Assembly (NCBI GenBank): GCA_034387635.1
Contig: JAOANU010000012.1
Span: 558,001-622,000, forward strand
DNA: 64,000 bases
Origin: Rhodosporidiobolus odoratus
Taxonomy: Eukaryota > Basidiomycota > Microbotryomycetes > Sporidiobolales > Sporidiobolaceae
Direction: 5' to 3'
Shown here: in pieces, positions 44,954 to 54,584 of the stretch
Layout of the letters: the number at the start of each line of letters is the position of its first letter
How positions within the stretch are numbered: position 1 is the stretch's first letter
Position numbers and translations under genes: made by a program
The notes under the pieces: generated by a model
Seen by the model: the letters and a program-made list of their open reading frames with translations, nothing else
Databases searched by the model: none
Told to the model about the DNA's origin: nothing

Positions 44954-46403
44954 CTAGATGACGAACTTCTTTGTTCGAGAGGCGACCGCGCTCAGTAAAC
45001 GTGACATGGCGGGCACCGTTATCCGGCTTGACGCCATGTAGGATCGGGGGACAGGGGAGAGCGTCGGGCGAGAAGGGAGAAACGCCGCAGGTCTGTTTCG
45101 GCCATAGGACCAGGAGGATCAGCGTTTGCGGTTGGAGAATAGCCAGTCAGCTAAGCGTACACGATCACGCTGCGCCTGCTTAACGAGCTGCACCGTTTTA
45201 AGCCTCTCCTGCGACTCCTGGAAATGGATAAAGGAGCGGTGGCAAGTGAAGTCGATGTCGAGGTTGAAGCTTGTTGTGTCGTTGCCAGCGCTACCGGGAC
45301 GATAATGAACTGACGAGCTGATCAGCTCAACGTCCGTCGAAGGAGGATACGTCAGCTGGATAGTCGCATGAAGCCTTCAAGCCGCTACAAGATGGCAAGA
45401 CTCGCGGCGACGGAGGGATATGAGGACATGCCCAGCGATGGAAGGAACAGCGCACATTTCTTTGCTGAAACAGCCGACACCATTGTCGACCAGGCGCTCG
45501 ATGTGGGAGAGCGAGAGCGCCTGACCAGGTGCGACTAAGTTGTACACGAGGCGGGTGGAACAGCTGTCCGGGATTTGCTGATAAGGGCCTGGAACGACGC
45601 GACCTTTCCAGCTACCACGAGCCCAGAAGGTGAAATTGAATGGCTGAACCTGCCGAAGTAGGACGAGCGAGGTTGCAAAGGGGTATGAGCGAAGAGCAAC
45701 TTGACCTTCTCAATTACGGCAAACGGCAGTCACATACTTCGAAAGCATCGTCCTACGCAGGCAAGGCGTCAGTCGGCCTCGTCCACATATCCGCTCTATA
45801 TGGTAGTGGCATGCGTCCGAAGCGAAATGCGTACGTGATGAGTCGCTCCAACTCTCCTTGCCTCGAACATCTCGCATGCTCGGACACCCTGCTGAACCAC
45901 GTCGGGACTCTGAACAAGCTTCCCCAGCAAGTTGAGCATATCCTTCTGCCTCAAGAGCGAGGGTGACCCGAGTATCTGCGCAGGCCGTTTCTGCTCAGCA
46001 GCGGACCTCGAGGGAAGGCAGTAAGACGAACTCACTTCTGCAAGCCAAGCCTCGCTGCTGGGCCGCGAACGCGCACCATTGTTGATGCTTGTGGAAGTTG
46101 CTTGTGCGGCTTGATGATGGGGGTACAGAATCCACCTGCGGAGCGAGTCGAATTGCACTTGTTTTCGCCTATGACGAGAGCAAAGAGACAGGCGCACGCG
46201 CGGTCGCCACGGTGCTTGCACAGGTCGAACACGAGTGCTTGCGTGTCTTGAACCAGTTGCAGGAGAGCGGTCTGCCGCATGACAGAGTGGACAACGTAGT
46301 CAGATTTGGGACAAGATTGACGGAATGGGAGCAGACGAACGGAGTCAAGGCTTGCAGAGGTGATATAGACGATGCTCCCGGGAATCTCAGGTGTCGCGTC
46401 CAT
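44954..46403 (-). CDS. Uncharacterised multi-exon protein
   Basis: Assembled from splice signals with consistent phases: 46403-46198, 46135-46036, 45990-45835, 45752-45738, 45649-45456, 45374-45161 and 45094-44954, about 341 aa. It starts MDATPEIPGSIVYITSASLD. Later pieces include WILYPHHQAAQ, DMLNLLGKLVQSPDVVQQGV, FNFTFWARGSWKGRVVPGPY, LSLSHIERLVDNGVGCFSKE and FNLDIDFTCHRSFIHFQES. The fourth exon is a 15-nt microexon (DDAFE). I do not recognise the family and see no membrane segment or catalytic motif. The 3' end is uncertain: without the last intron (45095-45160) the frame stops at 45119-45121, and further exons toward 44569 are possible. It is divergent from the transposon-split gene. Confidence 0.6.
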
Positions 46404-46681
46404 GGCCTCTGGAGTCGCATGAAGGAGGCAAGGTTTCGGTCAGTGGACAAGGTTGCAAAAGAGCAGAAACCGCATCCACACCGACTCGGGACACCAAAGG
46501 TGTCAGAGCGGGTCGGGGATCATTCTGAGCATGGAAGAAACACGAGGGAGGCCTCACTACTGTAGGTCCGAATGAGAGAGGTGAGCGAGAGTAAGATGGA
46601 ATTGAATATGAGATCTCATCCTGCCTTCAGCCCGTCCTACGTCCTCCAGCAGATCCTCGAGCCAAGTAAAACACTCATAGA
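46404..46681. promoter_or_regulatory. Divergent intergenic region of two uncharacterised genes
   Basis: 278 bp between divergent start codons at 46403 and 46682, presumably holding both promoters. No known motif was recognised. Confidence 0.4.
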
Positions 46682-48236
46682 ATGGCCCCGAACCCCTGGA
46701 CAGCCTTCAATCCTGCGACAGCCCTCGCCGTCATCACCCCCACCTCCTCCTCTTCCATCCGACCTGAACAAACCTCAGCGCCTGTGTCCGCCGCCCAAAG
46801 CGCATCTCGAGGAACTCAGACTCAACAGCAACTACCCGATCCTGCTGGACCAGGCAGCACGCTCCGCGGCAGTCGACCTCGCCCTTCCTCCCATTTCTCC
46901 CCTACTCCTCCTCAGGCCGCGGGATCACCTGTCGATGCACTAGCCGGCGCTTTGGTCAGCAGTCAAAGGCCCGATTGCCACCAGCAGCCACGACTTGCCG
47001 AGCCAAGTAGCAAGGGCGTACCTTCGCTGATACCACCGCAAACCAGTAGCAAGACGTTTGGCATCGCCAGAGACAGTGCAGCGAGTTCGAAGCTTGTAGT
47101 GAGCGCACACTCAGGTAAGGGGACAACGCCAGGTGCCAGCGTTGCAAGTGGAACAGACGGAACCAGCTTCGGTGCGTCAGGGTCACTATGTATTCAATCC
47201 CTGTCATAGGCTACCGAGATTTCCTGCCTATGCATGGGCTGCGTATACAAGTACTGTGGTCAGCTGATCTTTTGCGCGGCTCATAGCCCTTGCGGGTAGT
47301 CCTCCGCTTCCTGCTGTCTCGACCGCCGCCGATCCCGCTTTATCTACCGTCGTCCTTGACAGCGACGATAGCGGGCTGCAACATAGCCGTCAAGGTTCTG
47401 GTGAGCTTGTGCAGGCGGAGGCGCTCAGAGATTGCCATGGCGGGACCCCCGCAGTCCGTTCCGCATTTGGTATGTTGTGTTCCTCCCAACCCGCCAGCTC
47501 AAGGTTAGCCATTTGATTCTTACAATGTCACGCAGCCCTCAATCTCTCCACCGCTGCCCCTACAATCAGCACTGCTCTCAGCTCCGCCGTCTCGCCCGCC
47601 CCGTCCACTTCTCGCCCCCCCTCTGCCTCGTACCGTTCACCCTCGCCTCCTTTCTCCGCCTCGGCTGTACATGCGCACTCAGCTCAAGCTTCGCTACCGC
47701 AATTCGCTTCGCCTTTGCTCAAGGGTGCGCCGACCCGCAACCCCTCCCCCCTCATATCAAAACCTCCGGAGGCCCAAGAGGCAAGCAAGTCGGCACAACC
47801 GAAAGTGCCTCGTCCTTCCCCGAACATCCAAGATGGGCTGTGGCGTGCGAGCAAGGAGATTTGCCGTGTACCGGCCGTTGGTCTTTGCGGGGTGATTCGG
47901 ACGAAGGGGGTAGAAGTGCTTGTCCGGCTAGAGGATCCCGGTCCGCAGTCAATGTTAAGTACGGCCACGCCGAAAGCTTGAGCAGAAGCCCTCGAGGCCA
48001 TCACGCTCGCTTTCAATCGCGACCGCCAGCAAGGCAACCCCAATTTCGTCCTGCAGTCCCACTCTCCAGTCGACCTGCTTCCCCTCGCTGCCTCGCTCAA
48101 CCGCAACTGGCTTCTCTCCGACTCGCCAGAAACGACCCTTCCCCCACTCTCGCATTGCAACTCGTTACTCTTCAAGGGTGTCAAAGCCATGAGCCATATC
48201 ACCTACGAGCTCAACATCGTCGTTCGCGGTTCCCGG
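46682..48236 (+). pseudogene. Left part of transposon-split uncharacterised gene
   Basis: ATG 46682 begins MAPNPWTAFNPATALAVITP and a Ser/Pro/Thr-rich N-terminus. Later exons read in one frame and include LSTVVLDSDDSGLQHSRQGS (near 47350), ALNLSTAAPTISTALSS (from about 47542), DGLWRASKEICRVPAVGLCG and VIRTKGVEVLVRLED. Then a probable 45-nt intron (donor GTCCGC near 47940, removing an in-frame TGA) leads to EALEAITLAFNRDRQQGN, SLNRNWLLSDSPE and KAMSHITYELNIVVRGSR. The next codon is TAG, the first three bases of the inserted transposon. Exon borders between 46940 and 47540 are uncertain. I do not recognise the family. With the right part (49484-51190) it once formed a single protein ending in Myb/SANT-like helices. 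Confidence 0.7.
48229..48236. repeat. Left target-site duplication of hAT element
   Basis: GTTCCCGG directly before the element's TAGAGAATGC end. The right copy is found as G-AAC-TTCCCGG after the other end, which is the same octamer with three extra bases. Confidence 0.7.
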
Positions 48237-49475
48237 TAGAGAATGCTCACCGACTCCCGGACCGCCGACAGCTCGGGATGTCGGGCTTTCCGGGGGCTGA
48301 TCCGTCGGTCGGGGGAAAGGTCGGGGAGCGGGCTCCCGAATCCCGAAAAAGTCGGCGATCGGCCCGACATGTCGGCAAAGTCGGGAAAAAGGTGAAACAT
48401 GATTTTCACGCCTCAAGAGAACCAGCGAGAGCAGCGAAGCGCAGAAGGGAACAAAGCCATCATTTCCAAGAGAGACAAGAACAGCTACAGAAGAGAGAGC
48501 AGACGGAAACCGGAAAAAGGACTAGTCGAGAACAATATCGTCGTTGTCCTCCTCGGCCACATCAACCTCCCGCTCGCTGGCCAACAGCCTGAGCTTCGTC
48601 TCGTCCTCCTTCCACCTCTTCTCCTTAGGCAGCAATCGTTCCGGCAAGAGGTCAGCCTTGGACCAAGCACCGACGGTGAGGGTGGCAGCGAGGGTGGAGG
48701 GGGAGAGGCGGTGACGGCGTTCAGACACCTGAAGGCGGCCGAAGGAGAAGGCTCTCTCAACGGTGACGGACGAGACTGCAAGGTAGAATAGAACAATCAG
48801 CTGCAGGCCCAGCAATAATGAGCAGCTAGAAAGAACGAAGGAACGCACCGGGCACCGTGAAGACGTCGAGGGCCATCTCCGTCAACCCACCCCATTCCCT
48901 GCCTTGCGCCCTCTCACTCGACCACCAGAGGAAGGGATTGACGGCCTTGTTGTTGGCGCCAACGACAATGTCGCCGTTTATGAACGAGGCGAGGTAGTCG
49001 ACTGGAGATGCCGTGGCGGTAGAGGCCGAGGCGGCGAGGAAGGCGGCGAGGGGAGAGCGGGTTGTGGTGGCGGAGGTGGAAGGAGACTGTATGTGAGAGG
49101 CATGTGAACAAAGGGGAATTCAAGGAAACAGAGGAGAAAGGCGAAGGACAAGAAATCGAGAGAAGTGCGTACCGAATCGGTCCGCGGAGCGGGATGCTTC
49201 ACTTCGTAGTCCTGCTTGTAGCGTTCGAAGCGGGCCTTAGCAAGCTTGACGGCATCTTGTATCCAGTCCTTGGTCCAGCGCGCTCGATGGCGGAGGTACG
49301 AGAGTCGAATGGAAGGGTGGAGGACTGTGCAAGTGAGTAAGGTTCGGGGAGAAGTCAGGAAACCAGCTACCCATTTCGGCATCCATGTCGGGGTCGGCAC
49401 CCCGACCCCCGAACCGTGTCGGAGACCGGCACCCCGACCCCGAAGATCCCCGACTTTTGTCGGATGCATTCTCTA
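48237..49475. mobile_element. 1.24-kb hAT-type DNA transposon, internally reduced
   Basis: Ends are the inverted repeats TAGAGAATGC and GCATTCTCTA, fitting the hAT pattern (C/T)A(G/A)NG, each followed by CCGAC a few bases inwards. Both subterminal regions (48245-48395 and 49385-49465) carry many short GTCGGG/CCCGAC repeats, typical of transposase-binding arrays. The element contains only the C-terminal part of a hAT transposase on the minus strand, so it is non-autonomous or decaying. An 8-bp target duplication surrounds it (the right copy has a 3-bp insertion). Excising it with one target copy joins VVRGSR to TGDKLLEF in frame, which shows that it inserted into coding sequence. Confidence 0.88.
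48522..49386 (-). pseudogene. Truncated hAT transposase (C-terminal dimerisation region)
   Basis: From ATG 49386 (MDAEMGSWFPDF) with small introns. It includes VLHPSIRLSYLRHRARWTKD, WIQDAVKLAKARFERYKQD, INGDIVVGANNKAVNPFLWW, GGLTEMALDVFTVPAVSSV, TVERAFSFGRLQVSERRHRL and SPSTLAATLTVGAW, the recognisable hAT C-terminal dimerisation block. It ends at a stop at 48522-48524. The zinc-finger (BED) and most of the RNase H-like catalytic domain are absent, so it should not be active alone. Transposition would need a full-length relative elsewhere. Confidence 0.8.
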
Positions 49476-49486
49476 GAACTTCCCGG
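49476..49486. repeat. Right target-site duplication (with 3-bp insertion)
   Basis: GAACTTCCCGG immediately after the right inverted repeat. Removing AAC gives GTTCCCGG, identical to the left copy at 48229-48236. Confidence 0.6.
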
Positions 49487-51190
49487 ACAGGCGACAAGTT
49501 GCTCGAGTTTGCAGTGCAGCCCAGATGGCTCAACCAGGCCAAATCCTCGCATGTTGACGTCTACTTCTCGCGCTGGCTACAAGTCAACCTCGACCGTCAG
49601 CACGGACCCCTCTGGGAACTTGTCCTTTTCATCTCTGTGCTCCGCTATTCCGGCTACTCCGGCGCTTTCAATCATCTCGACGTCGATGAGCCGTATTGGC
49701 GTGTCCTCTCACACTTTGTGGGGCAGCGGGCGCAGACGAAGTCCCTCAATCAGTTCGTACTCAAACTCGTCGGCGCTTTCCTCCAGGAGCATCCCGAGGA
49801 AAAGGATAATGTCCTCATCTTCCTTTCCATCGTCGGCACCGGCATGCTCATCCCACCCGGCACGGACCTGTCTCGCGAGGATGTGATGTTGGCCGAGGCG
49901 GTTCATGCCCGCAAAGCTCACACCGAGTCAGGCGGGACTTGTACGACTTCGTGCGGCGGTCTCGGAGGCAATCCCATTGTCAGCGCTCTCTCGTCGTATC
50001 CTCCGGCGACTTCGTTGCGTGATGTCCTTCCCCAACTCAACTACCTCATCTCGGATCAGCTCAAGCAACATTTTGGCGAACAGGAGACGGTTGGCGAGGT
50101 TTTTAACGAGATGCAGCATCGCAAGGATGCGAAGGAGCGCGCCAAGGCGGAGGCGAAAGCCCGAGGTGAAGCTAGCGAGGACGACAAAGAAGAGGTGCGG
50201 AAGAAACGCAGTTTGCGCCACGACCGCTTTCCGCCCAAGCCCAAACAGCAGAGAGGTCGGGGCAAGCCAGTCGCCACGTCTTTGAGTCATCACGCTTGTG
50301 CTCCGTCTTTGTCGATTTCCGCGTCGGCTCCAAAGCGCGCAATCTCGTCTCCTTCTTCACCTCGTTCCGTACCGCTAAACCCCTGTCCTACCTCTTCCTC
50401 CTTGGTTGCGCCGTCGGAAGCCGCATCTGTACCACCAAGTCGCACCTCACCTTCGAGTACTCGTCTTACAGCCGCTTCGAGTACCCCGATGACGCTTGCC
50501 AAGCGAGTCTGCCCTCCCCCCCCTCCTCCCTTGCAGCAGTCCCGCAAATCTCTCCCCTCAACTTCCTCTCTCACCACGACCTTGTCATCTACTCCTTCTG
50601 TGCTGGTCACAACCAGCCTCAACGCCTTGTCTCGCCCGTCTCGTCCGTCTGTCCCGCCTACGCGACCTCAGCCATCGAAGTGTTCTGCCGACCTCGCAGG
50701 ACTAAGCTTCAGCAGCGATGACTGCTGCTGCAGCAGCAGCGACGTCAGCAGCGACGAGGAGGCACCCAAGGCGCCAGCCGCGCAGCAGGGCTCAGCTGCA
50801 AAGAGCGGAGCGCAATGGACAGCGGCTGAAGAGCAGCGTTTCATCGCGATGCTGCGGACTGTGCCAAGGCCGAAGTACTCGGAGATGGCGATCAAGATGG
50901 ACAGGTCGGAGCGTTCTCTCAAGACTAAAGCACGCCGCCTGAACCTTCAGAAATGGGAGGCCTTGAAGTACTCGAAGAAGGAGGACGAAGTCATCCTGCG
51001 CGGCAAAGCGGCGGGCCAGAGTGCGGAGACCATTGCGGCGGGGCTGCCGGGCCGCACAGGACCTGCCGTGTCGAGTCGTTGGGCGGTCCTTGAAGGGAGA
51101 GCTTGGACTTTGGGGGATTCAGGAGGACGGAAGGCGGGTAAGGTAACATCGGGAGGAGGCAAGGCAAAGAAAGCGAAGAAGACGAAGTAA
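49487..51190 (+). pseudogene. Right part of transposon-split uncharacterised gene (Myb/SANT-like end)
   Basis: Continues the interrupted protein: TGDKLLEFAVQPRWLNQAKS, VDVYFSRWLQVNLDRQHGPL, WELVLFISVLRYSGYSGAFN, RVLSHFVGQRAQTKSLNQFV and DNVLIFLSIVGTGMLIPPGT. A Lys/Arg/Glu-rich helix (about 50110-50240), a low-complexity linker and a C-terminal region with two Trp-spaced helical repeats follow: QWTAAEEQRFIAMLRTV, SERSLKTKARRLNLQKWEAL and EDEVILRGKAAGQSAETIAA. These resemble Myb/SANT folds. It ends in Lys-rich KKAKKTK and TAA. Between about 50286 and 50720 a second frame has markedly more C-ending codons and richer composition than the frame in use, suggesting a frameshift. The role is unknown; the tail suggests DNA or chromatin binding. 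Confidence 0.68.
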
Positions 51191-52214
51191 GGTGACAGAG
51201 AAGCACATGCAGGGTTCGTAGGGACCAGCAGAGCTGGCTGGCTCGCAGAGTTGCTCAATACGACCGCTTTTTATCAACACTTCCGATTCCGCCGCAAATT
51301 GTGCGGCAACCTGCCTCTGCTTCCCCACTTGGCGCTTGCGGTTGCTGCTGCAACATCGTGCCGAATGTGGGTACTGCTCTCCTGCAATTAAACCGACCCC
51401 GACCAGCGGAATTTGCAACCTAGCTATTCAGTTTGAAGTCGAGTATGCAACTGCGATCTGCTGCTGCGCAATTAATCTCTGTTGAACCTGTGCAATGACG
51501 CTCCAGAAGATAGGCGCTCTGTGTGATCAACCAGCAGGGTGTAGCAAAGGCGACGAGAGCAGAATCAGGTCCTTGCCGTGACCTTCTCAAGTTGGTCTCG
51601 CACGCTCTCTGACATCCCGCCGCTGGGGTCAAAGTCCTCTTGCTGTGGGCGATATGCTGAAGTCAGTTGAGGACTCGGACTTGTACACAGGGATGTCACA
51701 GAGGAACTTGTCTATTCGCTGGCTTTTCTTTCTCGCGTCCCTCTCGCTTTCGAGGCGAGCTCCAGCACCATCTGACTGTTTGCAATTTTGCATAGTACGC
51801 CCTGATATACATGCACGTACAAAAAGCATGGACACGGTACAGCGTGCGTGCAAACAGTGACGGCGCATGGCGGACATTATCCTCCGTCAACATGCCCCGG
51901 CGTTCACTGATGTCCCCGACTGAAAAGACGCTGCCGTTGTTTCGCAGACCGGTCGGAGGCCGCCTGCTCGACGCGAGGGGCAAAACATTTAGCGGCTGTG
52001 TAGAAGTCCGGGCTGTCCGTCTCCGTCTACTTCGATTTGGCTCAGCAACGGATGGCTCCGATTGCGGTTTGCGTAGCTACGGGTTCCAGTGAGACCCGGA
52101 AGCGAGGAACTGGATCATGCGTATGAGCAGAACCACGACGCGAGTAGGCAAAACAGAAATGACAATGCGACAAACTATCTACAACTCTAATGCAAGTGGG
52201 TGGTGTCGGAAAGA
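51191..52214. other. Intergenic between convergent split gene and HAD-like gene
   Basis: About 1.02 kb, less GC-rich than its surroundings. No open frame with family resemblance, RNA gene or terminal repeats of another element was found. Confidence 0.45.
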
Positions 52215-53726
52215 TCATGGATAAGCCCCTGAGGCGAGGGGAGAGCCACCTCCGACGTTCGAGTCGTCGAGCTTGAGCTCGTCAAAGGCGAGACTCTTCT
52301 TGGCCTCGTTCATGTCCGCCAACTCCGGCCTGAAGATGCTGTTCAGGAATTGACCAACACCTCCGTCGTCGTTCGAGCCGGTCTGGTACTTGGCAACCTG
52401 CTTCGGCTTTGTCATAGCGTTGCTCATGGCCACCGAGTATCCAGAGGCAGCAAACATGCCGCAGCTGGAGAGAGGGAAGAGGGAGAAAGGGGAAGAGACA
52501 GGGAGGATACAGAAGGGGAAGAAGAAAAGTGAGATGAGGTGAGGTCGACAAGAGTGCAACAAGGTTGGTCAGCTTCACGTCCAACATGCGTAGGCAAGAG
52601 AGGGGTCGGGACGCACTCGTTCTCACCGTCACCGAAAGTAATGACGTTCTCGGGGCGAATGTCAAACTTGGCGCAGAAGAAAGCGAGGGCGGCCGACTTG
52701 TCGACACCCTCAGCGACGATCTCGATGATGTAGGGAAGAGCCCGGGTGATCTTGAAGGGGACGTTCGGGAACTCCTTCTCGAGGAGCTCGATGTACTGAG
52801 GAACAACCTCCTCATCCATGGGAAGGAAGATCTGCAGAAACTACTGATGAGAGACCGTAGACGAGGGTGGAGAGGGAGACAAGACTCACCTTGGAGATGA
52901 CCTCCTTCTTCTTGAGAACCTTCTGCATAAAGTCGGTGGTGCGCTCGTCGGTGACCGCCGGGTCAAAGCCACGAGCGACCTGCTCCCAGTCCTTGGTGCC
53001 ATTCTCCTCCTTGGTGACCATGGCGTTGAACTTCTCGACGTAGAGGAAGGTGCTCTTGTTGTGGGCCCTCATGAGACGCGCGACGTCACGAACAAAGTGG
53101 CCGTCGAGGTACATGTGCTGCTCGATGTTGCGGTCCTTGTCGTAGATGATTGCGCCATGCATGCAGGCTGCCGGGAATTCCTCAATGCCGAGCTGGGTGA
53201 CGAGGTCGCTGCAGAACGGATGGAGAAAGACGACGAACGCAAAAAGGGGGGGGGGGAAACGAATTCAACACATCATCAGTCTCTGGTCTCGAGCACGCAT
53301 TCCACGGCAGTAAGGGAAAGAGACGCACCCGCAGGACGGGAGTTGCTTGCCGGTAACGGGGATGATGGGCATCTCGGGGCGGATGCTGCGAATGTGACGG
53401 ATGGCATCGCGGGTAACGGGGTGGAGCTCGTGCTTGTTGGTGAAGAGGGTACCGTCGACTGCAAGTGGGAGAGAGATCAATGACCTGTTCGAGCCATCCA
53501 CACCCAGGGCAGAGTAGCGAATGCGCCACGTACCGTCCGAGAGGATCATCTTGATGTCTTCCGGGCGGGGTAGGGGCGGGCCATAGCTGGCGGGTGCGAC
53601 GAGAGGGGAACCTCCAGGGGTAGTGAGAGGAGTAGCGACGGGAGTGTCCCAGGGAGACCCGATGGCACTCGGGCGGTGAAGGTCGGAAGCGCTGAAGGAA
53701 GAAGCGGCGGAACGGAAGCCGGACAT
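52215..53726 (-). CDS. HAD superfamily (IIB/Cof-type) phosphatase-like protein
   Basis: Starts MSGFRSAASSFSASDLHRPS, giving a Ser/Pro-rich N-terminal extension of about 55 residues before the catalytic core. The nucleophile motif SDVDGTLFTNKHELHPVTRD is assembled across an intron, followed by IIPVTGKQ (motif II), CMHGAIIYD, the cap region, LPYIIEIVAEGVDKSAALAF (motif III Lys) and NVITFGDGEND|VGMFAASGYSVAMSNA (motif IV, GDGxND). This is the complete Cof/YwpJ-type HAD set. Such enzymes dephosphorylate sugar phosphates or similar small metabolites with Mg2+. The substrate cannot be assigned. Introns are short, and one carries an 11-G run (53246-53256). The stop is at 52215-52217. Confidence 0.88.
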
Positions 53727-54584
53727 GCTATGTATACGGTGGATAGGTGTAGGTGGGGTGTATAGTCTAGATGCGAGTGATAGGAAGGAGAGAACCAGTC
53801 TGCGAGAACAACGAGGAAGACCGGTGAGGCCGACAGCGACAAGTCGGTCAATATTGCGGAGCTCGGGGGGGGAAATTGCTGCTGCCACAACAAATAGGGA
53901 CCGGTCGAGCTGGACGACGAGCTCACCTTTGCTATAGAGAGGATGGACAAGGAAGTGAAGCAGCAGAGAGCGAACCAGGAGAGCATCGGTCGCTCGGCTG
54001 GGTTCTCCTCCGGACTGCCACCCTCTTTTTCCCCGCCTTTTCTCCAGGTTAATTCCCAGATACCCCCAGTCCGACAGCAACAACAGGCTCAAATGACGTA
54101 GTCCCAGTCCAACCTGAAACGCGTCTCATCACCTTTCCCCCAGATTACAAACTGCTCTTCCCGCCTGCCTCGCTAGCCAGAAGTCGAACCAAGTCAGCTA
54201 TCCAATATCCGAGGCTGAAACTCGGCCCCACTGCTGCTAGCGGCATCGTCAGTCGGCGCTACTCAGGCTGCCCGCTCCGTCACAAGCCCGGATTCGAAGT
54301 TGACTGAAGCAACTCCAGCTTTGCTACCTGCCGTCTCTTGCGACCGGCCCCGCGCCTCAACAACGTAAAGCTTCGAGGTTACAAGCGATGAGGAGAGGTA
54401 TGCTACACGGCGCAAGCAGGTAATGGGCGGACGGGAAGGTGAAGGAGGCAAGTCAGGAGAGGATGGTGTTGACGGTTTGCGAGGAGGCAGCAATGCAGGA
54501 GGGCGGTCTGGACGATGAGGAACGGCGAGTATTTGCTGGTGGCACGTGCTGAACCGGGATAAGTCAAAAGGCTCACGGGTGCGC
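53727..54584. other. Intergenic: HAD-like upstream and 3' flank of large unknown gene
   Basis: 858 bp between two minus-strand genes. An open frame runs from the HAD gene into this region but shows no domain. Nothing else was recognised. Confidence 0.45.
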
